Shown piece after piece: positions 18,537-28,233 of a DNA stretch of 64,000 nt. Source of the DNA: Fibrobacterota bacterium (lineage in GTDB: Bacteria > Fibrobacterota > Fibrobacteria > UBA11236); assembly GCA_019509785.1 (NCBI GenBank), contig JAEKLQ010000036.1, positions 57,800 to 121,799 of the forward strand, read 5' to 3'. The position numbers and the translations under genes were made by a program. The notes under the pieces were generated by a model. The model saw only the letters and a program-made list of their open reading frames with translations, did not search any database and was not told the origin of the DNA. Numbering within the stretch: position 1 is the first letter of the stretch; each line of letters starts with the position of its first letter.

Positions 18537-21467
18537 TCAATCTCCCGTCTTCACCTTCGCGTCTACCGCATCCAGCACATCGCGCACCTTCGCGGTCAGC
18601 GACACCGGACTGAAGGGCTTGCCGATGAAGGCCGCCTGGGCCGTATAGACCCCATGGCGGATGATGGCGTCCTCCGTATACCCTGACATATAAAGCACGC
18701 GGGTTCCCGGGCGCTTGGCCCTGAGGCGCTCGGCCAGTTCCCGGCCGCTGATGCCGCCCATCACCACGTCGGTGAGCAAAAGGTGGATGGTCCGGTCCTT
18801 GAGCCGCTCGGCCAACTCCAGCGCCTGCTCGCCACCCGGCGCCTCGTGCACCGTGTAGCCGGCCGATTCGAGAACGTCGCGCGCCAGGCGCCGCACCGCA
18901 TCCTCGTCCTCGACCAACAGGATGGTCTCGGTCCCTCCGGCCGACCGCAGGGCTTGGCCCCGCAGATTGTCGCGGCCCGTCCTATTCGCGCCCTTGGGGG
19001 CCTCGGGAAGGAAAATCGAGAATTCCGAACCGGTTCCCGGATCGCTGGTGACGATGAGGGTTCCGCCCGCCTGCTTGATCGCGCCGTACACGGTCGATAG
19101 CCCCAACCCGGTCCCTTTATCCTTGGGCTTGGTGGTGAAGAAGGGTTCGAATAGGCGGGCCTGGGTCTCCGCATCCATACCGGTACCCGTGTCCCGCACG
19201 CTTAAGCTGGCGTAATCCCCCACCGGCACGTCCAGCACGGCCCGATCGCGGTCCTCTTCCCGCAAGGCGCGGTTCGCCGTGACGACGCGCAATTCCCCGC
19301 CGCCGGGCATCGCGTCGCGCGCGTTCAAGACCAGGTTCAAGATCACTTGTTCCATCTGGTTGGAATCGGCGACCACTTTCTTAAGCTGGGGATCGAGCTC
19401 GGTGATGAGGGTGATGTCCTCGCCGATCAGCCGGCGCAGCATGGTCTCCATGCCCTTGACCACCCCGTTCAAGTCAATCAGGCGCGGGGCCAGCACCTGC
19501 TTGCGGCTGAAGGAGAGGAGCTGGCCGGTGAGGGCCGCGGCGCGCCCGCCGGCCTTGCGGATCTCTTCCAGGTGCGCGCGGCGCGGGTCGTCCTTGGCGA
19601 TGGACATCAGCAGCAGATCGCTGAAGCCGTTGATGGCGGTAAGCAGGTTGTTGAAGTCGTGGGCGACGCCGCCGGCGAGGCGCCCTACGGCCTCCATCTT
19701 CTGGGCTTGGCGCAGTTTCTCTTCGCTCGCCTTGAGGGCGTCCTCCGCGCGCTTGCGATCGTTGATGTTGCGGACGATGCCTTCGTAATAAGCGATCTCG
19801 CCGCTCTGGCGCTTGATGGCCTGGGCGTTCACTTCCGCCCATACGGTCGCCCCGTCCCGGCGAGGCAGTTCCACCACGAAGGTCTCCCCGCCATCGCCAT
19901 GGGCCGCGGCATCGCCGCCGGCCGGAAGGAGCAAGGATTGCCGGGTTCCGATCAGCCCAGCGCGATCCGCGTAACCGAGCATGGCCACCATGGCCGGATT
20001 TGCGTCGAGGACGGAGCCGTCCTGGGCGATGCGGAAGATGCCGTCCAAGGAGCGTTCGAAAAGGGTGCGGTGCTTTTCCTCGCTGCGCCTGAGATCCCGA
20101 TACAGGATCATGGACGCCAGCGCGGTGGCGATGCGCGCGGCGATGTCCTTGAACATCGCGAAATCCTCGCCGCGCCAGGGATCGGAAGCGGGCTGGCGCA
20201 ATAGGCAAAGGATCCAGGGAAGCCCCACCTGGGGCCGCACCGAGATCGCCTTAAGGGATCCCACGCCCATGGATTCGCGCCAGAATCCCGGATTGGGCAG
20301 GGGCCGCTCGCGGCCGAACACGAGGGGCTCTTCGGTGGCCGCGCAAGCCGCTGCGATTTCGCCGAAGCCGGCGCCATCGGAGAGCATTTTAGGAGCGGCG
20401 CGGAGCGGGACGGCCTCAGAGCTTTCCGCGGAAAAGGGGATGCGATAGCTCCCGTCCCCGTCGGAACGTTGGATCAGCCAGACGCGATCGCAATTGAAGA
20501 CTTCGAGGAGGCGGGAGAGCGAGGCAGGTAGCGCATTTTCCACGTCCAGGGTGCGTTGCAGGGCGCCCGAAACCCGGTTCAGCCCGTCCAGGTAACGCAT
20601 GTGCTTTTCCACCGAGGCCTGGGCCTTGCGCATCTCGGTGATGTCCGTGAAGACGTTGATGGCCAGGCGCACCTTACCGTCCTCATCGAAGAGCGGCGAG
20701 GCGTTGATCATGGACCAATGTTCCTCGCCGGTGGCGCGGACCCGGTATCCCAGGATTTCCCCGCGCACGGTTTCCCCCTGCAGGGCCCGGCGGCCGGGCA
20801 GCCGTTCCGGATCCATTACCTTGCCTTCGTCATCCAGCAGTTCGAAACGTTCGTTCACGAAACGGAGATCGCTGCCGAGCAAGGTCTCTTCGTCGGGGAA
20901 GCCCAGGTAACGGACGGCCGCGGCATTGGCGTATACCAACTTGCCGGTCGCGTCCTGCGCCGTGCAGCCGGTCTCCATCAGGCGCAGCATGGCGGCCTGA
21001 TCGTCGCGCATGCGGGCCAGGTCCACTTGGGCCTGCTTGATGGCGGTGACATCCTGCATGATGGTGACCACCATGCCTGGGCCGCCGTTGGCGGCGGGGA
21101 TGGGAGTGGACTTGACCAGCGCCCAACGGAGTTGCCCGTCGGGCAACATACGGTGGCCCACCAGGCGCGCGGGCCCGGGGCGGCCCGCCAAGGCCTGGTT
21201 TCCCGGCAGACGATCGACGGGCAGCGGCTCCATCGCTTCGTCGAAGAACTCGAGGCGGGACATCGCCTCCTGGTTGGAGACGGCGAGGTATTCCGCCGCC
21301 GAGGCGAATCCGATCAGCCGCGCGGCGGCGTCATTGGCATAGCGCTTTTCGCCGTCCGGCGCGAAAACGATGAAAGGGGAGTCTATTCGTTTCAGGATTT
21401 CCCCAAAGGCGATCGCGGACAATTCCGCGGGAACCTGGGGATCGGAAAGCTTCGGGTCTCTTCCCAT
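18537..21467 (-). CDS. Hybrid sensor histidine kinase, PAS-PAS-GAF-PAS-HisKA-HATPase-REC
   Basis: 976 residues, no membrane segment, so a cytoplasmic sensor. Domains in order: PAS (about 20-145), PAS (about 150-285), GAF (about 305-455), PAS (about 460-585), HisKA with phospho-accepting H603 in GGVAHDFNNLLTAI, HATPase with N-box LNLVLNARDAMP, G1 DTGTGMD and G2 GTGLGLS, and a C-terminal receiver with D900 (LLLTDVVMGG) and lysine in FIGKPFSP. All residues needed for kinase and receiver activity seem present. It is divergent from the B12 locus but no functional link is evident. Confidence 0.92.
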   Translation of the reverse strand: MGRDPKLSDPQVPAELSAIAFGEILKRIDSPFIVFAPDGEKRYANDAAARLIGFASAAEYLAVSNQEAMSRLEFFDEAMEPLPVDRLPGNQALAGRPGPARLVGHRMLPDGQLRWALVKSTPIPAANGGPGMVVTIMQDVTAIKQAQVDLARMRDDQAAMLRLMETGCTAQDATGKLVYANAAAVRYLGFPDEETLLGSDLRFVNERFELLDDEGKVMDPERLPGRRALQGETVRGEILGYRVRATGEEHWSMINASPLFDEDGKVRLAINVFTDITEMRKAQASVEKHMRYLDGLNRVSGALQRTLDVENALPASLSRLLEVFNCDRVWLIQRSDGDGSYRIPFSAESSEAVPLRAAPKMLSDGAGFGEIAAACAATEEPLVFGRERPLPNPGFWRESMGVGSLKAISVRPQVGLPWILCLLRQPASDPWRGEDFAMFKDIAARIATALASMILYRDLRRSEEKHRTLFERSLDGIFRIAQDGSVLDANPAMVAMLGYADRAGLIGTRQSLLLPAGGDAAAHGDGGETFVVELPRRDGATVWAEVNAQAIKRQSGEIAYYEGIVRNINDRKRAEDALKASEEKLRQAQKMEAVGRLAGGVAHDFNNLLTAINGFSDLLLMSIAKDDPRRAHLEEIRKAGGRAAALTGQLLSFSRKQVLAPRLIDLNGVVKGMETMLRRLIGEDITLITELDPQLKKVVADSNQMEQVILNLVLNARDAMPGGGELRVVTANRALREEDRDRAVLDVPVGDYASLSVRDTGTGMDAETQARLFEPFFTTKPKDKGTGLGLSTVYGAIKQAGGTLIVTSDPGTGSEFSIFLPEAPKGANRTGRDNLRGQALRSAGGTETILLVEDEDAVRRLARDVLESAGYTVHEAPGGEQALELAERLKDRTIHLLLTDVVMGGISGRELAERLRAKRPGTRVLYMSGYTEDAIIRHGVYTAQAAFIGKPFSPVSLTAKVRDVLDAVDAKVKTGD

Positions 21468-21604
21468 TGCGCCTTAAAAGTGCCGGTAAGCGGCCGGTTT
21501 CCTCCAATATAGGCATATCCCGAAACGGCAAGTAAAGAAGAGGCGAAGATTCCGGAACCTTCGAACTAGACAGCCGGCTGCCGCGCATTATACCTTTCCC
21601 TCCG

Positions 21605-21892
21605 CCTTGCAGGGAGCGACCCGGAAAACCGGGATCGTGGAGGATCGGCCTCGCGGCCGATGCTCCTAAATGAGCAGTCACGCAGTGATTGCTCATCGCA
21701 TAACGAGGAATTCCGTGCGAATCGGAAGCGAGCTCGTCGCTGTAAGCGGTACGAAACTTCAAGGAGCTGGCGCGTAAGCGACAGCGCCCACCCACTGGTC
21801 ACCGCCCCAAAGGGCGGCCGGGAAGGGGAAGGAGTAGGTTGGCCCGGATCTTCCGGGCCTGGACCCGCGAGCCAGAAGACTCACCTGCAAGG
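21605..21892 (+). ncRNA. Cobalamin (B12) riboswitch
   Basis: The core matches the adenosylcobalamin riboswitch consensus: AGGAATTCCGTGCGAATCGG (21706-21725), then CGCTGTAAGCGG, CCCACTGG (about 21788) and CGGGAAGG (about 21819), ending in the B12 box GCGAGCCAGAAGACTCACCT (21867-21886). P1 closes between CCTTGCAGG at 21605-21613 and CCTGCAAGG at 21884-21892, a perfect 9-bp helix. Between P1 and the core are about 85 nt with extra hairpins, including an imperfect 12-bp one at 21670-21696. It lies upstream of a BtuB-like receptor gene, the classical target, and would repress it when B12 is plentiful. Confidence 0.9.
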
Positions 21893-21898
21893 GATCTG

Positions 21899-21976
21899 GT
21901 TGACCTGCGCTGTCAAGGTCGACGGAAATCCCGGGGTCCCCCTTTTCGGCCCCGCGTTTCCCGTTTTCTTGTAGGC
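21899..21976 (+). terminator. Putative expression platform of the B12 riboswitch
   Basis: Directly after the aptamer, 21899-21906 pairs with 21916-21923 (one G-U). A second stem, CGGGG at 21932-21936 with CCCCG at 21950-21954, is followed by the T-rich CGTTTCCCGTTTTCTT. It looks like a terminator that the aptamer could control; the mechanism is inference. Confidence 0.45.
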
Positions 21977-22076
21977 GCCGGCTCCGGGAGCCCATGGGCA
22001 TTGAAAGCCCTGCGGTTCCATCATCCCTTCGCGGTGGCCTGGCGCAGATCCCGGTCCCCCGTCGCAGGAGCTCTTC

Positions 22077-24194
22077 ATGGCGTGCGTCCCGCGCGTCCGG
22101 ACATCGCGTTCCATTCCGGGTTGGCGCATTCCCGCCCTCCTGGCGTACGCATTTGCCGCCCTAGGTTTCGCCCAGGACGGGACCGGCGCGTCGACCGGGT
22201 CCATGGGGCCCAACGCCCTGCGCGGCTCCGATACCGCCCGCCCCATCGATACCCTTACCCTACCCGCCTCCCGATCCCAAGCCCTGCGTAAGCCCACGGC
22301 CTCCAAGGCCGTGATCATCCCCACCGACGTGGATCGGCAACTGGGCAATCTGGGGGACATGCTGCAACGCCTGGCCGGCGTGCACGTGATGCGCGCGGGG
22401 GAACTGGGCGATTACCTCGGGGTCTCCTTGCGCGGAGCCTCGGAGTCCCAGGTGCAGGTCTATGTCAACGGCGTGTTGCAGAACCAAGCGAGCGACGCAT
22501 CGCTTTATCTCTCGGATTGGGACCTGTCGCGCGTGGAACGCGTGGAAGTCTATAAGGGCCTGGCCCCGGAAGATCTGCCCGGCGCTCCCATGGGCGGGGC
22601 CATCAATATCATCACCCGGGATGCGGCGCCCGGCGGGCCCGGATTGCGGGCGGCCATGGGGGCGGGATCCTTCGGGTCCTTCAAGGCCAACGGGACGGCC
22701 GAGCTGGCGGCGGGCGCCTGGCGCGGCCGCTTGCAGGCGGCCCGCGATCAAGCCGACGGCGATTTCCCCTTCTACGACGATGGCGGGCTGGAATACAAAC
22801 CGGGACGCCATCCCGAGGGCGCGGAAAGGCTGGGCCCGGATGATTTGATCCGCAAGCTCAGGACCAACAACGCGCATGCGCTCACCGATGTGGCCGGCGA
22901 TTTGTCCTGGCATCCCAACGCCGAGGCGGAGTTGGGCTTGCAAGCCGATCTTTCCGACCTGGACAAGCGCATCCCGGCGCCCTACGCGGGAGTCGATTCC
23001 ACCGTAAGCATCAACACGGACTTAACCACCGACAAGGCATCCCTGCATGGACGCGGACGCTGGGCCCGCGGGCAGGACGAAGCTTCCTTGGATCTGTCCG
23101 GCTCGTGGTTGCGGCAGGTTTATCTCGACACCGGGCGCGGGGCCATCGACCTAGGGGATAACGAGGATCGCGATCTTTACCTCGATGGCCGCGCCGATCT
23201 GCGGGCCCGCCTCGATCTGGGCGGAGGCTGGGGATTGGCGGCCCTGGGCGGCTACGGCGCCGGCGCCTACTTCTATTCCAACCGCATAGCGGACCGCGCC
23301 TATCCCGGGGTTTTCCGGTACACGGGCGAAGGGAAGTTTACGCCCTCCTTCACGCACGGGAGGCATGCCTGGCAGGCCTCCCTCGATATCGTCCTCAACC
23401 TGGATGAGCAGAATGCGGCCCGCGTCTTCGCGTACGACGGAAGCTTCTTGCCAGGCGAAAGATGGGACCGGCGAGCGCTTCTGCGGTTGGGTTATCAGTA
23501 CCACCTCGACGAAAACCGCTGGCTCTTCGCCGAAGGCGGGCAGGCCGCGCGGCAACCGACCTTCCTGGAATTATTCGGGGACCGGGGAACGGTGAAGGGC
23601 AACGCCTTCCTGGGACCGGAATCGGGATACAACGGTTCGGCCGGGGCGCATGCGGGCGGGAGCAAGTGGTCGGCGGAGTTAAGCGTTTTCGCCGCGGCCC
23701 AGCGCAACCTCATCACCTTGGAACAGAACTCGCGCTACGTGCTGGTCTATAAGAACACCGGGCGGGCCCGCATCTTGGGCGCGGAGGCCCGCGTTTCCGC
23801 CGCGCCGGTACCGTGGTCGCGCAGCGAAATCGATCTCACCCTGCAACGCGCCGCCGAGGGAAGCGAATGGTTGGGCGACTTGCGGATCCCCTACCGTCCC
23901 GACTTCCAGGCCTCTTTCCGGCAGGTCCTGACCGCGCGCGGCTGGGCCTTGGGAGCTTCCGCCTACTATCAGGGGCTCGCTTATCCCAACGCCGCCAACC
24001 TGCCCAGCCTGTTCGATAGCTACAGCCATAGCACCCAGTGGCAGGCGCGTTGCGATCTCGACCTTTCCTGGCGCCGGAGCCGCTGGCTCCTGGCCGCCGG
24101 CGTCCGCAACGTATTCGATCAGCACGAATTCGATTTCTTCAACTTCCCGCTTCCGGGCCGTAGCTTCGCGGCGACGGTGCAAGCGGAACTCTGA
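22077..24194 (+). CDS. TonB-dependent outer-membrane receptor, BtuB-like
   Basis: 705 residues with GCAGGAG just before ATG 22077. Signal peptide about 1-32, then a plug domain (about 70-190: LGDMLQRLAGVHVMRAGELG, VSLRGASESQVQVYVNG, VERVEVYKG, GGAINIITR) and a beta-barrel to the C-terminus with the QPTFLELFGDRGTVKGN motif typical of receptors. It would take up a bound nutrient across the outer membrane using TonB energy. The B12 riboswitch upstream and the BtuG-like gene 25 bp downstream identify corrinoids as the probable substrate; the sequence alone would not. Confidence 0.88.
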   Translation: MACVPRVRTSRSIPGWRIPALLAYAFAALGFAQDGTGASTGSMGPNALRGSDTARPIDTLTLPASRSQALRKPTASKAVIIPTDVDRQLGNLGDMLQRLAGVHVMRAGELGDYLGVSLRGASESQVQVYVNGVLQNQASDASLYLSDWDLSRVERVEVYKGLAPEDLPGAPMGGAINIITRDAAPGGPGLRAAMGAGSFGSFKANGTAELAAGAWRGRLQAARDQADGDFPFYDDGGLEYKPGRHPEGAERLGPDDLIRKLRTNNAHALTDVAGDLSWHPNAEAELGLQADLSDLDKRIPAPYAGVDSTVSINTDLTTDKASLHGRGRWARGQDEASLDLSGSWLRQVYLDTGRGAIDLGDNEDRDLYLDGRADLRARLDLGGGWGLAALGGYGAGAYFYSNRIADRAYPGVFRYTGEGKFTPSFTHGRHAWQASLDIVLNLDEQNAARVFAYDGSFLPGERWDRRALLRLGYQYHLDENRWLFAEGGQAARQPTFLELFGDRGTVKGNAFLGPESGYNGSAGAHAGGSKWSAELSVFAAAQRNLITLEQNSRYVLVYKNTGRARILGAEARVSAAPVPWSRSEIDLTLQRAAEGSEWLGDLRIPYRPDFQASFRQVLTARGWALGASAYYQGLAYPNAANLPSLFDSYSHSTQWQARCDLDLSWRRSRWLLAAGVRNVFDQHEFDFFNFPLPGRSFAATVQAEL

Positions 24195-24219
24195 ATTCCC
24201 AAACCCGAAAGGATCCCTC

Positions 24220-25323
24220 ATGTCCCCCAGCCTCTCACTCCGAACCCGGCTCGGCCTCCTGGCCGCTGCCGCCTCCGTTATGACAGCGTGCCTGAGCAAG
24301 GACGAAAAGGCCGATGCGGCCCTTCCGGACGCCGCATACGTATTCGCCGCCACGTCGGATTATAAAACCGGATCCTATGCCGCCTACGGGCTCACCAGCG
24401 GGACGGCGCTGCCGGATATCCAGGCCATCCATTCGGACGTGGCCGTCCGCTTCCATGGCGGTTCCGACATTTTCGTGATCAATCGCCTGGGGCGCGATAA
24501 CCTGATGGTGGTGGATAAGACCATTTTGAAGGTGGTCCTGGCGGTGAAGTTCCCGACGCTCTCCAACCCGCAAGACGTGGAAGCGAAAGACGGCTTGCTA
24601 TACGTCAGTTTCCTGGCCTACGACTCCATCCTGGTTTTCGATCAGGCCAGCGGGAACCAGGTGGGCGGCATCGATATCCACGCCTACGCCGACAGCGACG
24701 GCTTCGCGGAAGCCGGTGCGCTAAGTTTCGCGGGAGACGATCTGTATGCCGTCGTGCAAAACCTCGATACCCAGGATCCGCTGGACAAGCCCCATGCCGA
24801 TCCCAAGCTCTTGAAGATCAACGTCCAGAGGCGCGCGGTGGACAAGGCCATCACCCTGCCCTTTGCGAATCCGCAGGGGATCACCTATGATGCCGGGACC
24901 GGCAAGTTGTATGTGCCTTGCGTGGGGGAATATACGGATGAGACCTACCAGCCGAAGCTCGATGGCGGCATCGTCGCGTACAATCCTGCTTTAGGAGACG
25001 CGACGATACTGGCGACGGAAGCGGATCTGGGCGGCAACGTGGGCCGGCTCGTGCTGAACGACGGCAAGCTGATCTTCAATCTGGGAATGACCGCGGCCGA
25101 TCGCGTGGAGGCGTTTTCCTTGTCCGACAAATCCGTTACCTCCATCGTCGATCTGGACCCCTATGCGGGCGGAGGGCTGGCCGTGGATGCGGGGACCAAT
25201 ACCCTGTGCGTGGGCGATCGGAAGAAAGGGCTGAGGCTTTTTGCGCTGGACACCTTCAAGGAGAAGGCCGCCACGGCTATCGATTTGGGTCTACCCCCGA
25301 TGGATATCGTAGTCGTCCGGTAA
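24220..25323 (+). CDS. BtuG-like beta-propeller lipoprotein, putative corrinoid binder
   Basis: 367 residues, start ATG 24220 with AAAGGAT upstream. Signal peptide with cysteine in SVMTAC (C24), so probably lipidated. The mature part is a YncE-like beta-propeller made of repeated NPQDVEAKDGLLYVSFLAYD-type blades (NPQGITYDAGTGKLYVPCVG, GGLAVDAGTNTLCVGD). In Bacteroides, BtuG is a surface beta-propeller lipoprotein next to BtuB that captures B12 with very high affinity and hands it to BtuB. Position directly behind the riboswitch and BtuB gene supports the same role, but sequence similarity to true BtuG could not be tested. Confidence 0.75.
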   Translation: MSPSLSLRTRLGLLAAAASVMTACLSKDEKADAALPDAAYVFAATSDYKTGSYAAYGLTSGTALPDIQAIHSDVAVRFHGGSDIFVINRLGRDNLMVVDKTILKVVLAVKFPTLSNPQDVEAKDGLLYVSFLAYDSILVFDQASGNQVGGIDIHAYADSDGFAEAGALSFAGDDLYAVVQNLDTQDPLDKPHADPKLLKINVQRRAVDKAITLPFANPQGITYDAGTGKLYVPCVGEYTDETYQPKLDGGIVAYNPALGDATILATEADLGGNVGRLVLNDGKLIFNLGMTAADRVEAFSLSDKSVTSIVDLDPYAGGGLAVDAGTNTLCVGDRKKGLRLFALDTFKEKAATAIDLGLPPMDIVVVR

Positions 25324-25470
25324 AAAGGCCGCAGGCATTACGTGGCGGAGGGAAGGGGGCCTAAAAATGTGGTCAGCCCTCTAACACCTCCAGGTTTCGG
25401 GAGGGATGGCCGCATACCTTGAGGGCCGAGGGGGCGATTCCGGCACCGCATGCGGGTATCGCCAATACAT

Positions 25471-27300
25471 ATGGAAAACCGGTTAACCCGCGCCGTCTTC
25501 CGTGCCGCCTTCGCTTTCGCTTGCCTCGCTTACCGCCCTGCCGCCGCCGCCGAAGATCTTTCCGCATGGGCGGACGTTACCGACCTGACGCTCAACACTT
25601 CCCCGGCGGGAGCCGGGGTCCCGTCCACCGTGATCGGGTTCCCGCTCCTGGTGCGCCTCACGGCGTCCAATTTCGACTTCACCCAGGCCCGGCCCGATGG
25701 CCGGGACATCCGCTTCGCCAAGCCGGACGGTACGCCGCTTCCGTACGAGATCGAGCGTTGGGATCCCAACCTCCATGCCGCGGAAGTATGGGTGAAGGTG
25801 GACACCATCCGCGGCGGCGATGCCGCGCAAGCCATCCGCATGTACTGGGGCAATGCCTCGGCCGCGGACAATTCGAATCCGGCCGCGGTGTTCGGCGCGA
25901 CGAACGGATATCTGTCCGCATGGCATCTGGGCGGGAGCGCGAGCGCTGCGCGGCCTAACGCCACGGGAGGGAACCCGGCCGTGCCGTCCCGATACGACGG
26001 GAACGAGGCCACCGCGGGCGTGATCGCCGGGGCCGATAGCCTGAACGGGAATGCCGACGGCGATTACCTCGACGTGGGCGCAGGCTATACCGGATTGACC
26101 GGAGGCATGACCTTCACGGCCTGGGCCTACCCTACCGCCGCCAAGCAATGGTCGCACCTGCTCGATCTGGGCAATGGCGAGAGCGCGGATAATATCGTGT
26201 TGGGGCGTTGGGACACGACTTCCGGTTTGGCCTTCCACAACTACGCGGGGGCGAACCATTCCGCCGTGAACGCGCCCGGCCAACTGGTCCTGAACCAATG
26301 GCAGATGGTGGGCGTAACCGTGATCGGCAAGTCCGTGAAACTTTATAAGGACGGGGTTCCGGTGATGACGGATACCATCGCCGACGCCATTACCGGCGTG
26401 GTCCGGAGCCTCTGCTACCTGGGCCGCTCCAACTCGGCCCGCGGCCAATATTACCAGGGCAAGTTGGACGAACCGGAGATCTCCACGGCAGCCCGCTCGG
26501 GTGATTGGATGAAGCTGTTGTACCAAAACCAGAAGCCCGGGCAAGCCATTCCCGTCGTGAAGAAGACCTCGGCCTGCATCATGCGCTACTCCGTTTCGCC
26601 GGACACCTCCGCGCCCGAAAGCGGCATCATCTCGCTCCGGGCCCAAGCCGATTGCGCGTCCAGCTTCGCCTGGTCCCTGGTCTCCGGTCCCGCGGTGCGC
26701 ATCCTCGATCCGGAGCAAAAGGATTTACGGATCGCTTTGCCGCGCGTCGCGGGCGATACCGGCATGGTCTTCCGCTTCACCGCCGTCTATTCCGATTCCA
26801 CCCGCGTCCGCGATGTCCATGTCACGATTCAGGAGGCCATTCCCGATCCCCTATTCAGCTTGCCTTCCGATTCCGTTTGGGACGGGATGGCTCCCCTCGC
26901 CTACCGGCCGGCCATCGCCAACGTGGCCGCCTTGCGGGCTTCGCCCGATTCGACCTTGCATTGGCTCTGGACCTTCACGGGACCGGGCCTGGACACGGCC
27001 GTCCTCGCCGACGGGATATTGCTGAAGCACTCGGAGTCGGGCAACCTCGTCATCCGGCTATGCCTGGACAATGGGGGCCAGGCCGTTTGCCATTCGCGTT
27101 CCTTGCGCGTGTCGGTTCCGGGCACCACGGGCCTCATCGCGCCGGTTCCGATTACCGCTGCCGAGCTACCCGCGGGACGGGACGCCCTGGGACGGGCCTC
27201 CATGCGCGGGGCCGATCGTTTCATTCAGTATGCGCGAGGCATCCATCCCGCCCAGCGCCAGGCCGCCGCCAAGAGCAGGAACAATGCCGTGGACAAATAG
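25471..27300 (+). CDS. Secreted DUF2341 / LamG-type protein with a shared C-terminal module
   Basis: 609 residues from ATG 25471, where the signal peptide begins; ATG 25450 is an in-frame alternative and neither has a clear ribosome-binding site. Signal peptide about 1-28. The DUF2341 domain (about 50-140: PLLVRLTASNFDFTQARPDG, IRFAKPDGTPLPYEIERWD) is followed by a LamG/concanavalin-like domain (about 190-355) with the typical AWAYPTAAKQWSHLLDLG and KLYKDGVPV strands. The C-terminal 200 residues repeat a module found at the end of the 42784-46746 protein (REAIPDP/QEAIPDP, ILDPE, CLDNGG). Probably a glycan-binding surface protein. Its last 76 bp overlap the end of cbiB on the other strand. Confidence 0.8.
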   Translation: MENRLTRAVFRAAFAFACLAYRPAAAAEDLSAWADVTDLTLNTSPAGAGVPSTVIGFPLLVRLTASNFDFTQARPDGRDIRFAKPDGTPLPYEIERWDPNLHAAEVWVKVDTIRGGDAAQAIRMYWGNASAADNSNPAAVFGATNGYLSAWHLGGSASAARPNATGGNPAVPSRYDGNEATAGVIAGADSLNGNADGDYLDVGAGYTGLTGGMTFTAWAYPTAAKQWSHLLDLGNGESADNIVLGRWDTTSGLAFHNYAGANHSAVNAPGQLVLNQWQMVGVTVIGKSVKLYKDGVPVMTDTIADAITGVVRSLCYLGRSNSARGQYYQGKLDEPEISTAARSGDWMKLLYQNQKPGQAIPVVKKTSACIMRYSVSPDTSAPESGIISLRAQADCASSFAWSLVSGPAVRILDPEQKDLRIALPRVAGDTGMVFRFTAVYSDSTRVRDVHVTIQEAIPDPLFSLPSDSVWDGMAPLAYRPAIANVAALRASPDSTLHWLWTFTGPGLDTAVLADGILLKHSESGNLVIRLCLDNGGQAVCHSRSLRVSVPGTTGLIAPVPITAAELPAGRDALGRASMRGADRFIQYARGIHPAQRQAAAKSRNNAVDK

Positions 27301-28232
27301 GCCAACCGTATCATGCGTGTTACGTCTCCCGGACGCCCGCCTTCGGGCGCTTCCGGCGGCCCGATCCATAGATCATTGACCTGCTTCCCGTCCTTCCAGA
27401 TCGGGCCCGCCAAGCGGATCCGCAACGCCCCGGCCGCCGCCGTTTCGCTCCAGCCCTTGTTGGGCCCGGGCAGCAAGGCGTGCTGGGCCAAGGCGCTGCG
27501 CCAACAGGCGCGCGGGGAACAACCCGGCACCAAGGCGGCGGCCGCCGACAGCAGAGGGACCGACAATCGGGCCGGGATCCAATTCATAACGTCGTCCAGG
27601 CGCGCCCCGAACCAACCGAATCTCAGGTAACGCTCGTTCTTATAGCCGACCATGGAATCCATGGTGCTGGCGATCTTGAAAGCCACCAGGCCGGGCAGGC
27701 CCAGGAGCGCGAACCAGAACAAAGGGGAGATCACCCCGTCGACCAGGTTCTCGGCGATGCTTTCCACCGCCGCCCGATCGCAAGCGGGCGCATCCATCCT
27801 ATCGGTATCGCGGCCCACCAGCATGGCGGCCGCGACGCGGGCCGCGGCCAGATCGCCCCGGGCCGATGCCCGCGCGATGCGCCGCCCATGGGCGGCCAAA
27901 TCGCCCAAGGCCAGCAGGCTGTAGGCCAGGAACAAGGCCCATGCGAAGGCGCAGGCCTCCGCGCCGGCGGGACCGAAGGCGCGCGCGCCTAGGGCGCGCA
28001 AGGCCGCCCCTATCAGCCAGGCGCCGCCGCCGCAAACGGCCGCGAGCCAAAGGAAGAGCAGGAAGCCTCCGAACCGTCCGTCCACCTTGGCCGCCCGCAG
28101 CCCCTGCTCGCCCAGCGCCAGAGCGCGCCCGATCAGGCGGACGGGATGCCAGGGATAGGCCGGATCGCCGAACCCCAAGTCGAGCGCCAAGGCCAGTAGC
28201 ATGAAAACATAAGGATCGCGCAGCCAGGCCAT
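27225..28232 (-). CDS. cbiB: Adenosylcobinamide-phosphate synthase CbiB/CobD
   Basis: 335 residues, membrane protein with about five hydrophobic segments. CbiB joins aminopropanol (phosphate) to adenosylcobyric acid. Family motifs: LDLGFGDPAYPWHPVRLIGR (about 18-37), ESIAENLVDGVISPLFW (about 165-181), FKIASTMDSMVGYKNERY (about 190-207) and RLDDVMNWIPAR (about 216-227). The length is normal. The ATG is at 28230-28232, one base after the cbiZ stop, with GGAAATGAG serving as ribosome-binding site within the end of cbiZ, so the two are translated together. The 3' end overlaps the converging DUF2341/LamG gene. Confidence 0.93.
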   Translation of the reverse strand: MAWLRDPYVFMLLALALDLGFGDPAYPWHPVRLIGRALALGEQGLRAAKVDGRFGGFLLFLWLAAVCGGGAWLIGAALRALGARAFGPAGAEACAFAWALFLAYSLLALGDLAAHGRRIARASARGDLAAARVAAAMLVGRDTDRMDAPACDRAAVESIAENLVDGVISPLFWFALLGLPGLVAFKIASTMDSMVGYKNERYLRFGWFGARLDDVMNWIPARLSVPLLSAAAALVPGCSPRACWRSALAQHALLPGPNKGWSETAAAGALRIRLAGPIWKDGKQVNDLWIGPPEAPEGGRPGDVTRMIRLAYLSTALFLLLAAAWRWAGWMPRAY

Positions 28233-28233
28233 C

